Positions 1 through 10,933 of a DNA stretch of 64,000 nucleotides are shown piece by piece (the first letter of the stretch is position 1; the number at the start of each line of letters is the position of its first letter). Under the pieces are notes generated by a model. That model was given only the letters and a program-made list of their open reading frames with translations, was not told the origin of the DNA and ran no database searches. This DNA comes from Dermatophagoides farinae (taxonomy: Eukaryota; Arthropoda; Arachnida; Sarcoptiformes; Pyroglyphidae). The stretch covers positions 4,157,001 through 4,221,000 of the forward strand of contig NC_134677.1 of assembly GCF_024713945.1 (NCBI RefSeq), written 5' to 3'. The translations under genes were made by a program, and so were the position numbers.

Positions 1-63
1 CTATCTTAAAGAATGATTTTAATAAAAATTAATCAAAAATTACTTAATAAACAACAATAAAGA

Positions 64-69
64 TTTATT
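64..69 (-). terminator. poly(A) signal AATAAA of the repeat-bearing secreted protein gene
   Basis: Reverse-complement AATAAA 30 bp downstream of the stop codon at 99. Position and orientation fit a cleavage/polyadenylation signal, but AATAAA is common by chance in such AT-rich DNA. Confidence 0.4.
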
Positions 70-98
70 TCATTGATTTCTTAATTTTTAATTGTAAT

Positions 99-1187
99 TT
101 AATTTTTATTCATATTTTTCAATGTTTGTTTTGATTGTTGTCCATTGTTGATTGATTGAAAAGTTTCAATATTGCTGCTGGTTTGTTGTCGAATTTTTTC
201 CATAAGACGTTGCCGGGATTCATTTTCTTCTTTTCGTAATTGTTCACTTTGATTTATGCTCACTTTTTTCTCTTTAAGATTTTTTTTCGTCTCATTAGTA
301 CTAGTCCCATTCATTGAAGTTTGAACCGATTGTTGTTGTTTTTGATCAGTATTGATCGGTTTCTTTGTTTGTTGATTGTCGATTGGTTCCGATTGTTGTT
401 CATCATTTTGTGAATCAATTTTACTGGAAAATGATAATTCAGAATCTTCTGCATTGAATGCATCGAACATTTTTTGATCTAATATTGTTTGTAGTGGAGC
501 AAAAGAAGCTGCAGTTTCTAAATTTGAATTCATTTCACCGAAAAATGGAAAAATAGCAGCTACGTTATCATCTTGTTCTTTGCATGTTTGGGCCAACTGT
601 GGTAAAACATGAACCATCACTTGACTCAATGCATTAACACCGGACAGGGCAACATCTAATTTCATTTCCATACGATCGAATTTAATTAAGGCAAGATTGA
701 TTAATTCGGCTAAACTGTTCATAGGATTATCATGTCCTGCTAATGGTTCAATTTCAATCTCAGCTATAGTTTGTATTTCGGGTGATATCGCTGCTGCAAT
801 CGGTACGGCTACAGCTGCAGGTTCTGAATATGGATTCGGATGGCTGGCAGTCACTATTGGTTCAATCTCAATTTCGGCTATGGCTGGTACTTGTGCAGGT
901 ACTGAATATGGATTCGAATGGCTAGCCGTCACTATTGGTTCAATTTCAATTTCAGTGATGGTCGGTACGTGTGCAGCAACATATTTGGGTAAACATTGAT
1001 AGTGTTTCGGTGAATAGGTCAAACCCGGTGGACAAGTTGGTAATTGTGGTACATGATGACCAATAAATGTTAATGGTTGATGTTGTGGAATATATTTTAG
1101 ATCATTCTTTTTATTACCAGAAATAGAAACAATGAACAATAATGAAATGAGAATCGTAATCGATGAGATTGGATGTAAAAAGGACAT
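99..1187 (-). CDS. secreted protein with acidic tandem repeats and Gln-rich tail
   Basis: Single-exon 362-residue ORF; no known family recognised. Seen: an N-terminal hydrophobic stretch (about residues 8-23) that fits a signal peptide, then a short segment with two cysteines (C52, C65) around PPGLTYSP. Next come three copies of an EIEIEP-containing unit (about residues 78-95, 104-121 and 142-157), the first two nearly identical. A more ordered helical-looking region (about 158-250) with one Cys follows, and the last 110 residues are Gln/Asn/Lys/Ser-rich. The ATG at 1187 is chosen because the signal peptide starts there and a TATA-like box lies about 60 bp upstream. An AATAAA lies 30 bp past the stop. 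It sits beside three other small secreted-protein genes on the same strand, which suggests a secreted, perhaps cuticle, gut or salivary product; that role is inference. Confidence 0.7.
   Translation of the reverse strand: MSFLHPISSITILISLLFIVSISGNKKNDLKYIPQHQPLTFIGHHVPQLPTCPPGLTYSPKHYQCLPKYVAAHVPTITEIEIEPIVTASHSNPYSVPAQVPAIAEIEIEPIVTASHPNPYSEPAAVAVPIAAAISPEIQTIAEIEIEPLAGHDNPMNSLAELINLALIKFDRMEMKLDVALSGVNALSQVMVHVLPQLAQTCKEQDDNVAAIFPFFGEMNSNLETAASFAPLQTILDQKMFDAFNAEDSELSFSSKIDSQNDEQQSEPIDNQQTKKPINTDQKQQQSVQTSMNGTSTNETKKNLKEKKVSINQSEQLRKEENESRQRLMEKIRQQTSSNIETFQSINNGQQSKQTLKNMNKN
832..987 (-). repeat. 78-bp coding tandem repeat, two full copies
   Basis: Two adjacent 78-bp units (832-909 and 910-987) differ at few positions and encode a 26-residue period containing EIEIEP and NPYS. 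A diverged partial third copy of the protein unit lies at about 740-775 (residues 142-157). Being a multiple of three, the unit can change copy number without breaking the frame. Confidence 0.75.
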
Positions 1188-1249
1188 GATTGATTGAACA
1201 GTTTGATGCGCGTGGATTATGCTTGATAATGATCAGCAATACTTGACCA

Positions 1250-1256
1250 TTTTATA
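1250..1256 (-). promoter_or_regulatory. TATA-like box upstream of the repeat-bearing secreted gene
   Basis: TATAAAA on the minus strand, about 63 bp upstream of the ATG at 1187. It would place the transcription start near 1220 and give a 5' UTR of roughly 35 nt. Confidence 0.4.
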
Positions 1257-1489
1257 ATGAACTCAATTTTTTATTTTTATTTTTGAAAATCTTTCTGATT
1301 ACAATAAACAAACGAAATATTGTCGATTGATATATCAAAATTGTTTATTTTTATGCAAAAAATTATTCGACATGTTAAACTTTTTGATTTATTTCTTTAT
1401 TTTGTTCGTACCAATCAATCGAATATGATAAATGTGAATAATTCAAATGTAATTAAACATGTATTAAATTTTTTTTTTTGGTGAAAGCT

Positions 1490-1495
1490 TTTATT
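1490..1495 (-). terminator. poly(A) signal AATAAA, copy A
   Basis: Minus-strand AATAAA 28 bp after the stop of the copy A gene. Position is typical; the motif is weak evidence in AT-rich DNA. Confidence 0.4.
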
Positions 1496-1522
1496 TTGAA
1501 TTTCTGTCACGAATTAAATCCA

Positions 1523-2231
1523 TCAGAATAATCCTCCGCCAAGTGGTGATCCACCACCACCACCAATGCCTCTGAATACTGAATCCAATGGTGAATTATT
1601 GCCACCAAATATTGATGGCCTTGTTCGTCTTGATGATGAAGATGATAATGGTGAGCTACCACCAAAACCACCGCTTAGCAATGATCGAGATGAATCTACA
1701 GCCGATGAAACGGAATCTTGAATAAATGATAGTGGATTGCCACCACCACCGGGTGATAAAATTGAAGAAGTATCACCCAATAATGATGGTTGCGATGAAG
1801 TAGGTTTGGTTGACGGTTTTCTTTTAGGTTTTGATGATGATTTTCGGCATGCTTTTTTAGCATCTTTACAACCACTCAATGGAACACCGGTCAGACGATC
1901 AGAAAGAGAATTCAGATGTGCTTGAGCTAATAATGAATTCGTACAGCCTGCTTGTTTACCAGCCACTTTTAAGCCACTACGTAGACCCGAGCTACAAGCT
2001 CGATATTTTCTATATGCACTGTATATAAAAAAAATGCAATTAGTTATCAAAAAAATTTTGATCGTACATTTACCAGCATGGATTAGAATCTTTGGATGGT
2101 GCAAATTTTGTTAGACAATCACGCATTCCATTCAATATCAATGAATCGCAAGTAAGTATACCAAGTTGAGCTGAAACCAATGTGAAAGTGGTTATGACCA
2201 CAAAAAATGAAATCAACAAAATCTTTGCCAT
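1523..2231 (-). CDS. secreted CCAYRKYRAC-family protein, copy A (long Gly/Ser-rich tail)
   Basis: Two exons, 2231-2074 and 2018-1523, with a 55-nt phase-2 GT-AG intron; 217 aa. The start is the ATG at 2231, because the in-frame extension upstream has only a TTG, and a TATA box lies about 55 bp upstream. Residues 1-20 form a signal peptide ending in SAQ. The mature N-terminal domain has cysteines in the order C..C..CC..C..C..C..C, with the junction codon supplying the second Cys of the CC pair in CCAYRKYRAC, then SDRL.G.PLS.C. The C-terminal 100 residues are Lys/Ser/Pro- then Gly/Ser-rich and absent from the neighbouring paralogue. That paralogue, 0.6 kb upstream in transcription order (2849-3341), has the same intron position and phase, so this is a local tandem duplication. 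No named family recognised; function unknown. Confidence 0.8.
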
Positions 2232-2284
2232 TTTTTTTTGTTGACGTGAAATCAAATTGAAATGGTGAATATATGAAAGGGGTA

Positions 2285-2292
2285 TATTTATA
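2285..2292 (-). promoter_or_regulatory. TATA box of copy A
   Basis: TATAAATA on the minus strand, about 55 bp upstream of the ATG at 2231, the spacing expected for a short-leader gene. It also argues against a start further upstream than 2255. Confidence 0.45.
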
Positions 2293-2785
2293 TTGAAAAT
2301 ATCTTAATGGTATATAATATACGACGTAGTTTTTCAAGTAAAAAACAAGTATAATCATAATCATCATCATTGCAACCATGATGGTCATTAATGGAGAGTG
2401 GTAGTGTTGATCATGATACGTCTACGTCACGTCCATAGGAAAACTTTCAATTTTGTTTTAATTCAATTCACCAACATTTGAACATGGAAAAACGTATGAA
2501 AAGTAATTCATATTGCATAAATGAATGAAAAGAAATCGAATCATAGGAGGCAAAGTGTAAAATATACGAAAAAGAATGTTTCATTGTTGTGTGTATCCTC
2601 CTTACTCAACCGAATCGGCCATTTCATTATTAACCATCCATCCATTAATGTATAAACTTTAATGGTCATCCATCAATCAAATTATGTTCAAACGCCTTTA
2701 GGCAACTCTTTATTACATTTAGTAATTATCCACAAAAACCCATTGGTAATTGAACGTCAGGTATCTGCGAAAACAAAAAACAAAT

Positions 2786-2795
2786 TTTATTTATT
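2786..2795 (-). terminator. overlapping AATAAA signals, copy B
   Basis: Two overlapping minus-strand AATAAA hexamers (2786-2791, 2790-2795), 54-63 bp downstream of the copy B stop. Confidence 0.35.
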
Positions 2796-2848
2796 TCATC
2801 CATTTGTTATTTGAAAATTTTCTAAGATAAAATTAAATGAATAAAATA

Positions 2849-3341
2849 TCATCCTTGTTTTGGTTTGCTGCTACGGCAAGAATTACTTGGACATGAACTT
2901 AATGGCAAACCGATTAAACGATCAGATACAGCCCATACGACTGGCATCGATAATGAACGTGGTGGACAACGGTCACGTGCAACAGCAAAATTATGGCCAT
3001 CTTTTAGACCTTGTATACAGGCACGATATTTTCGATATGCACTAGTATACGATCGATAAAACAACAAAAAATTCACAAAATAATTATTCAATCGAATTAA
3101 ATACATACCAACAGCTTCCTTTCGATATTCTTGATGGACCAAAATTGTTCATACAATTAGCCACTCCAGCATACACAATTCGATCACAGGAACCAAAAAC
3201 CGGAATATATCGATCAAAATTTCGTATCATTGACCATAAATCATTTGATTGTGCCATCGTAATTGATGATAAGGACACAAATAATAAAAATATAGCAATC
3301 GATGAGCTAATCATATCGAGATTATAAATTTTAATCCTCAT
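2849..3341 (-). CDS. secreted CCAYRKYRAC-family protein, copy B
   Basis: Two exons, 3341-3109 and 3041-2849, with a 67-nt phase-2 GT-AG intron in exactly the same place as in copy A; 141 aa. Starts are possible at the ATG of 3341 or of 3314; the hydrophobic signal segment (about residues 11-30, ending MAQ) follows the second. Cysteine spacing matches copy A: GSCDRI, a Cys before a NNFGPS segment, CCAYRKYRAC across the splice junction, a Cys in a diverged loop, SDRLIGLPLSSC, then a final Cys and a basic KPKQG end. It lacks the long Gly/Ser tail of copy A. The conservation of Cys positions and intron phase against wide divergence elsewhere indicates an old tandem duplicate under structural constraint. 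Function unknown. Confidence 0.8.
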
Positions 3342-4388
3342 CTTGCGGTTGTTATTTTTCTAATATTTGAAAACAAAAAGAAATTCTTGCTGAAAATGCA
3401 TAAAATGATGGTCATTTCTTCTATGATTGAAATATCCAAATGTTTATTGCATAGCATAATTCTTTTTCAATTATTTTTATTGATTTATTTTGGAAAATCC
3501 TGTTGAGCTATTAATGTTATTATTATCGACAGCGACAAATGTCAGAAAATGATTATGAAAGACGAAAAGCTTGTTATCCTTGAAAAAAAATGCAAATTGT
3601 TGAAAACATCGCAATACTGCCATCTGGTAATCGTGAATCAAACTAGCAATAATTTTTTTTTTGTATCCATGAATTTTGATTTACTACGAACCGGTCAAAT
3701 CATCATCTTCATTATCTTTTATAGTCTATATAATCATCGATCATTGATCGTACAAAAAAATTTATCGACGATGATGATCATCATATAATGATCTAGAATT
3801 TTTTTTTTGACTGACACAATGTTCGATTCATCAACCGCGATTTAGTCGTGCATCTCATCAAAAAAAAAGACAGAAAAGAAAAAAAATTCGGCCATTTTAA
3901 TCTAGTACCTGTCGAACTGTTCATGTCAATACGATTCATCATAATCAACTGTTTGTATGTCATGTAAATTTGAACTCTTCTTTATTAATCATAAACAATT
4001 GATAATCGGCCAACGTATTATTGGTAAGCATAACACATCTGTATGATTATGATCATCATGGACAAGAAAATATTCGATAAAAACACAAAAATCTTTACTC
4101 ACAGGTAATATTTTTTTTTGTTTTTTTGATGTTGATCATCATCATTAAAATAATCTTCATCAAGATGATGATAATCAATATTAGAAATTAGGATAAGATT
4201 TTATATTGGCCTTGTGTATTTTAATGTAAACTTCATCATTTCATTATACTACCACATTGTACTAAGATATGATAATATTGTATTTTTACTTTTTCTCCCA
4301 ATAATCAACATATTATTGTCATCATTATATTATCATAAGAATAACAATGAAAAAAAAATTGAAAAATAGGCTCTGATGAGTTTGATTT
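3342..4388. other. intergenic, no gene seen
   Basis: AT-rich spacer with ATC/ATG microsatellite stretches (for example around 4130-4165). The only ORF of note, 3549-3788 on the plus strand, is hydrophobic low-complexity with no start context or family resemblance. Presumably it contains the promoter of copy B; no clear TATA box was found there. Confidence 0.5.
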
Positions 4389-4400
4389 TTTATTTTTATT
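4389..4400 (-). terminator. tandem AATAAA signals of the small Cys-rich gene
   Basis: Two minus-strand AATAAA hexamers (4389-4394 and 4395-4400), 51-62 bp past the stop codon at 4451. Confidence 0.35.
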
Positions 4401-4450
4401 TACAAAAGATCACAATATAAATGTTTTAAAAAAATTAATTAATTAATAAT

Positions 4451-4804
4451 TCATTGATCATTAACAATTGGAACATGAAATAATTTATCATATATTGTCG
4501 ATGATTTTAGATAATGTATACAAGTGATGGTTGCCTTATTATTCTGACAACATTCTAAATGTTCAATACAATTGATTGGTTCATTGTGATGTAAACAATT
4601 CAATATTGGTTTCGAACATTGATGTGCAAAATTTGGACCCATACAGCGTAAAAATTTAAATGCACCATGTGTATTATAATCGATTAATGGTTTATATAAC
4701 TTATGCAGATCAGGCATAGCTAAATCAAATGGTAAATTGAATGCCAATGTTGACGAAGGTATCAACAACAAAAATAACAACAATGATGATACGGCAATGG
4801 TCAT
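4451..4804 (-). CDS. small secreted Cys-rich protein
   Basis: Intronless 117-residue ORF starting at the ATG of 4804. The first 21 residues are a clear signal peptide (long Leu run, then STLAF). The mature part has seven cysteines within about 45 residues, including a CC pair (LECC), followed by a Cys-free C-terminal tail. It does not share the CCAYRKYRAC core of the two neighbouring upstream-coordinate genes, but is alike in size, secretion signal and strand. No family recognised. The odd number of cysteines leaves one unpaired or suggests dimerisation; that is inference. Confidence 0.65.
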   Translation of the reverse strand: MTIAVSSLLLFLLLIPSSTLAFNLPFDLAMPDLHKLYKPLIDYNTHGAFKFLRCMGPNFAHQCSKPILNCLHHNEPINCIEHLECCQNNKATITCIHYLKSSTIYDKLFHVPIVNDQ

Positions 4805-7800
4805 CTTGTTCGATTTGATTATTCCTATATATCAGATAAAAACAGATAATAATACGAAAAAATAGTTAAAATCATTATATAGAAAAAATATATCCGTTTT
4901 GTTATGGATAAAATTAACAAAAAAAAATTGGGACAGCTAAAATAGAGAGAGAGAAAATGATTCAATCGGAAAAAAATGGTATGAAATTATCGGATGCGTC
5001 AATGTCCGAGCTCATAGTTTCGGATATATATTTAAAACGATGATGATAATCATAGTGTATGATGCATTTGTGTATGTAAATCATTATTAACATACCTTTC
5101 ATGATGATGCTATTATTATGATGATGAAACAGTAGAAATATTTATTCGAATTCTTCCAGAAAAAAAATAAAACTAAACTAAATGAAAGGAATTCATCAAA
5201 TCTAACTATGCATAGTAAGCGAATAAAACTTCGTTTCGTTGTGGCTGCATTGTCGACCTTTCGGTTGGTCTTTTTATATGTTTTTTTCTAATCGAAAATT
5301 TTCAAGTCCAAAATGGCAAGCCGGTATGAACCAGAACGATAATGGTGTTATGACACGTATACGTACGTGTATGTGAACACGTTCCATGTCAATAAATTTC
5401 ATACTATGATATTCTATGACCTTTGTTTTGTTTGTATTTGTATTGTTGTTATAAAGATAATAATGTTATCGTCGATGTATGGTGATAAGACCCGTGTATG
5501 TCCAAGTAGACCTTGTTGATAAAGACCTGACTAAATAGCATTTGATTGTTATCGGTTTTACTACCAACCAAATCAAACCGGACTAAAAGAGAAAAACAAT
5601 TTGTACCAGGTTAATCAGAAGTGGATTTAAATTTTTTTTTATCTTTAACTTTAAATTAACTCCGTCATCGATAATTACCATTTTATTTTGATACGAAAAA
5701 GCAATCATTGCCTAATTGAAAAACTTATACTTGTCATTTTTGTCTGTCCGTTATCGATGATGATGATCTTTTTTTTATCCGCAAAAAATTTCTTTTATTT
5801 TATCAATTTCAATTTCGATGTTATTGCCTGTTCCAATTCCATAAGAAACAAAAATAGTTTATTTTCTTCCCGCTTCGTGTTTGTGTGTTGTCAGTGGATA
5901 TAGAAATGAATGAAGATGATTTTAAGGTGATAAAATATAATTAACTTCCGTAACAATTATATAAATCACACATACACATTAATTTTTTATGTGTGAATGT
6001 AACAACTTGAGGCGGTTAACTTTTTTTTCCGAATATAGAATATGAAAACTAAACAAAGCAAAAAAAAAAATATTCATCAAAATTTCAATTCAGTTATTGA
6101 CAATCGAATCCATGAAAACATTGCAAGTCACACGTCTTTGGCATTCTTTTCTAATTTGATACTTATAAAATCACGATTTTTATAACAAATTTGAAGATAA
6201 CGAGTTTTTTTTGTTGTTGTTGTTGTTCATCATCCTGAACATGACAGAAAAGTTTTCATCTTCATAACCGATTCGGAACGGAAAAACCTCTCTCTCTTGC
6301 ATTGCTCCAATTGTCTATAGACCAAAAGTTTTCTCGGCTTAATAATCTATTTTTATTAAATTCGAAAGAGTTATATTTAGCAGGACATAAAAAAATCAAT
6401 GTTTGGAATATTTACAGATTCACAGATAGTTATTTATTTCTTTGAAATGAAAAAAAAATCAATAATTGATTGGATAGAAATTTTCGAATTGATTGGAAAC
6501 GATGTTTTTTTTCGGTAATGGACAAAACTAGAAACGAATCTGATCAGAACCAGATATTCCTTTTGTTGTTGTTACCGATGATCAAATCATGGTGTTTTTA
6601 TCATCATCATCATCAATGATCAAGACAAGTTAACCACTAATTGAATACCACATATCGAGACGATTGGATTGGATCGAATGATGATGATGATAATGTAGCT
6701 TAAGTCGAATCAGTCAATCAATTGATTGATTGATTGACATACCACATGTTTTAGGACATTTAAATTCCAAGATTAAAAAAAAATACCAACATGCATGAAG
6801 ATGATAGTGTGAGCGGATTTTTATTTTTATTTTTTTTTTATTTTTTTGATTTTTTATTCCGTCAAATTTGATGCTCATCGGTTAGCTTCTTGTTCTTTCA
6901 AGCCAAACAACAAAAATGTTTGCATTTTGATCCTAGAAACAAACATTTTTTTTCACGATTTTGATTGACTGACAGTTTTATTTTTTGCTATATCTGCCAT
7001 GAATGTGTTCTGCCTTTGTAGTTATTAAATTCAACAGGCAATTGCCAATGATGAGCAGAAAAAAAATCCTTTTAGATAAGAAAAGGAAAGAAGAAAACAA
7101 TTTTTTGTTCGTCCCATTTTAGCCAAAAAAAAAATTATCAATTCCAAAATTGAACATGGAATGGATTTACAAATAATAATCATATAATCAACACTATGAT
7201 TATAATGTCTGTGAACAGGATGAAAAATTTTCTTTAAAAAAAAAAATTTAACTTTATCCTTCAAACTTTGAAACAATCATTTTTCATCCCTTTATGGCAT
7301 ATTCGGGTCTGTTTTATATTAGCAAATTTTAATTATTAACGATCCAAAATAAAAAAAAAAAACCTATGAAACGAAAATCGAAATGACGAAATAAATGGAC
7401 AAAATGAATTCAATTAATACATTCCAACATTAATTACCCGATCCTCAATGATATCATACATTGATAATACAGGTGTGAAAAAACATATGCAGTCTACATG
7501 AAAAACATTTTCTTTATCGATTTTTTTTTTTTTTTTGAAAATGGGAATAAAAAAACTTTTGTTATTCGTTCAATGTTTGTAATGTTATGATTATCCGAGT
7601 TTGAAAAAAGAGGCGGATGAACAAAATTTGATCGAGCAAAGTAAAGAGAGAGAGAGAGCAACGATGAGCCTGACCAAACATGATGATGGTTGAAGAGTTG
7701 ATCATTCCATCATCATAAATGATCATCGCCATAGTAGTTCGTTTTGGTGCTCTTAATGTGTGCAACAAGTGGAAGAACAAGAAATCACTTTTTTTTATTA

Positions 7801-7990
7801 TGAAAGATTTTTTTTTTAAAGATAGAGAACCTATGGTTGGTGTGATAGTGTGTGTTGTGAGACTCGATGGATGATCGATTCGATTCTCCATGCACTTGTT
7901 TTATTCATTGTTCATTCATTCAATCGTCGTTGAATACGAACGAAAATTTTCTTGTGTTGCTGACACGCCGTGAATCGTAATTGACCCCTG

Positions 7991-7998
7991 TATATAAG
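7991..7998 (+). promoter_or_regulatory. possible TATA box (TATATAAG)
   Basis: Perfect TATATAAG on the plus strand, 2.9 kb upstream of the LL5 start codon, in a stretch slightly richer in GC than its surroundings. It could serve a non-coding first exon spliced to the acceptor near 10784, or be chance. Confidence 0.2.
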
Positions 7999-8210
7999 CA
8001 AATAATTTTCTTCCATTAGGTTGAACTTGTTATTTTATTTATTTATTTTTTGTGATTCATTCAATCGTTACAGAAATTTTGCCTTTTTTTCCAATAGAAT
8101 CGAATTGAATACATTCGAATTTAAATGATCAAGCCAATCACAGTCTATATAGTTGCCTTCGTGTCAAAGTTGAATCCAATCCATTGTGTAGATGTGACCC
8201 CTACATGTGT

Positions 8211-8236
8211 TTTGTGTGTGTGTGTGTGTGTGTGCC
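8211..8236. repeat. (TG)n microsatellite
   Basis: About 12 uninterrupted TG units following TTTTGTG. One of many dinucleotide tracts in the window; others are named with the spacers that contain them. Confidence 0.9.
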
Positions 8237-10933
8237 ATATTTGATCCATTTGAGCATCCAAAACAACAAACCATTGCCACTACGACCCGAATCACCAATA
8301 TCCAATGTTACATCAAGTAGTGCGTGTGGATGCTGTGTGTGTTTGTTAGTGACAATAATCAATGGCCACGGCCCCAAAAAAATAACAAATGTAAAATAAC
8401 AAAATGAAATGGTCTAACAGAAGCTAAGGCAACCGCCCCATAAAAAACAATCTTTCATTCGGTTGTTGTCATTGTTTTTGTTGTTGTTGGTTAAGTTTGG
8501 TTTGCGAGCGACAACGAAGACAACTTGTTATTGTTATTTTTCCGTTGAATAAAACAACAACTGTTCTCGTATATTTCATGTTTTGGCATTCCATCATTGA
8601 ATGAACAGAGGCAAAAAGCAAGTTTTCCAAAATTTGAGTGACTGACTGATGACTGTTCCACCAATTCATAATAATCCATTGTATCCATGTTTGTTTGTAT
8701 GTATGTGTTTATGTTGGACATTTTGTGACGTCGTTTGTTGTTGTTGTTATGTCTCATGCTGTCTCGATTTGTTTGTCAAATCGGTGGACATGATCATCTG
8801 TTTGTGAATCGAATCGAATTTCAATCAATCACCACAATAGGTCATCATCATCATCATCATCAATCGTAACGCCTAAACAAATGAATGAAAAAATCTCGAT
8901 TCTTTGATCTCGATTTTTATTCATTTCGAAATGATAATTTCGTTTCTTCTTGATTGATTGATTGATGAATCATAATTTATATTTAATATAATTCATTTCA
9001 TATATTGATATCCTTAAATGTAATTTGAATGAAATTCAAAAATTCATATTTGGCATGCGTAAAATTTTTTTTTTTCTTAATGAATTCCATTACCATTACA
9101 AATAAGGTATGTATGTTCTATTTATGAAATTGTATTTGAAAAGAAAAAACCAAAACACTTTTGATTTCATTTTGTAATGTATATGACACATATTATAATA
9201 GTTAAGTTTGATGATTTGAACATCGAAATCAAATCACACATTCATATATATTTTGATCAATTAATGTTGTCGAATTTAGTTAGTTAGCTATTTGATTAAC
9301 AAACGAAAAAAATCTAATCTAATTCGTTGACATATGAAACATGATACATGATGATTGGTTTATCAATCTTATGATAATTTGGCCTTAATTTATTTCCTCA
9401 TATAATTTGTATCACTTTATGTTTGTTTGTGTGTGTTGTTTTTTCTTCTACGATGTGAAGATACCGTCTGACACCAAAAAAAAACGCGAAATTTTCAATT
9501 ATTTTCTTTTCCTTCTTTTGCACACACACACACAACATATACAAACAAATTATCTATCATTGCATCATTCGTACGAAATATTTGTACATGATGATGATGA
9601 TGATGATCAATAAATCCGGAAAAAATTAACTTTTCCATTTAATATTTTCATCATCGTTAAGTATGATGATTATTTTGATTAATCAATGATATGAACATTT
9701 GTGGCCAGTTTTTCTTTTTGTTCACAATGAATTTAGATTTAATCTAATTTGATTTAACACCAACAAGACAAAAAAAACAAAGATTATTATCAACAGAAAG
9801 AAAAAACATGATTTAGTATCTATAGATACTCACCACACATGTATTGTTTCATAATTTGAATGACAACAATTAGAAACAAAAGTCAATACATAGAGAGTTT
9901 TAGAATAATTACCATGTACTATGAAAATATTACAATTTCCGAAACGAAAATTTTTAGATTATTGAGATTGTTTCACCGACCACTAACTAAATCGGTTTGT
10001 TGCTTCGTTGGTTGTAAGGGGAAAAAAAAGATTTATAATCCTGATAATAAATATTACCGAAATAGACATCAATTTGAGAAGTAGATCTATCTTTTTGCCA
10101 GATGTTCATGTATACTATAAACAAACAAAAATGCCATGATAACTTAATGATATCTAATTAAGTTTAATCGTTTACCTTGATTTTTTCTTGTACTGTTATT
10201 ATTATTATTATTATCCAAAAAGATAAGGTTATATGTTTTCTTTTGAATTGATTTTAATTGAGCTTTTTTTTGAAAAAAAATAAATAAATAAACAGATTTA
10301 TTATCAAGTTAATTATAACAGCAGCAATAAACATGAGCTTTGTGATGTATTGTATGAATGTTATTGAAGAAAAACTCAGGTGGCCTGTGAATCACATACG
10401 GTAAAACCAAGTGGTTGGTTGCTATATCTACTCTAATAGATTCTAATTATCCAATTTTATTACATGAAATGTTTATTATTATTTATGAATTATAAAAGCT
10501 TTATATTTGTACGTTTTTGTATTCACTATTAAATTTTTGAACATCATTTTTTTTAACCATTTGGTATATTCTCATCATTGTGATGATATTTTAATGACAA
10601 AAATTATAATGATGACCAATCATCATCATGATGATGATGATATTACCTTGAAAAGATTTTTCTCAAAAAAAAATTATTTAAACCTTGCCTAATATCGATG
10701 ATGATGATGATTTGACCTAGATTTGTAATCATTAAAGTCAACTGGATTAATTGGATTTTAAATTTCTTTTTTCTCTTTTTTTTAGATTTCATTTGTCAGG
10801 TCACACACAATCAACTTCAATCAATTTTTTGTTATTGTTGAAGATTCACCAACGAAGTTGTTATAAAAAAAATCTAGTATACATGAATCAATAAATCAAC
10901 TAACTTTGATTGTCAAATTGAAACGGATCTACA

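Larger units (their letters stand above)
4805..10933. other. 6.1 kb gene-poor intergenic or 5' region of the LL5 gene
   Basis: No convincing coding region on either strand; the ORFs are short, often T-run-derived hydrophobic frames. It holds (TG)n at about 8215-8236, (CA)n at about 9521-9533, and ATC/ATG repeats at about 6601-6617 and 8838-8861. A canonical TATATAAG lies at 7991-7998 (plus). A pyrimidine tract plus AG ends at about 10784, and may be the 3' splice site of the exon carrying the LL5 start codon, which would put non-coding first exon(s) upstream. Confidence 0.5.

Noticed and set aside
697-999. 100-codon plus-strand ORF
   Set aside because: Exact antisense shadow of the repeat in the minus-strand secreted protein gene; no independent start context.
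8838-8861. short regular repeats suggestive of an array
   Set aside because: Trinucleotide microsatellites with no spacers; not CRISPR, and the genome is eukaryotic.
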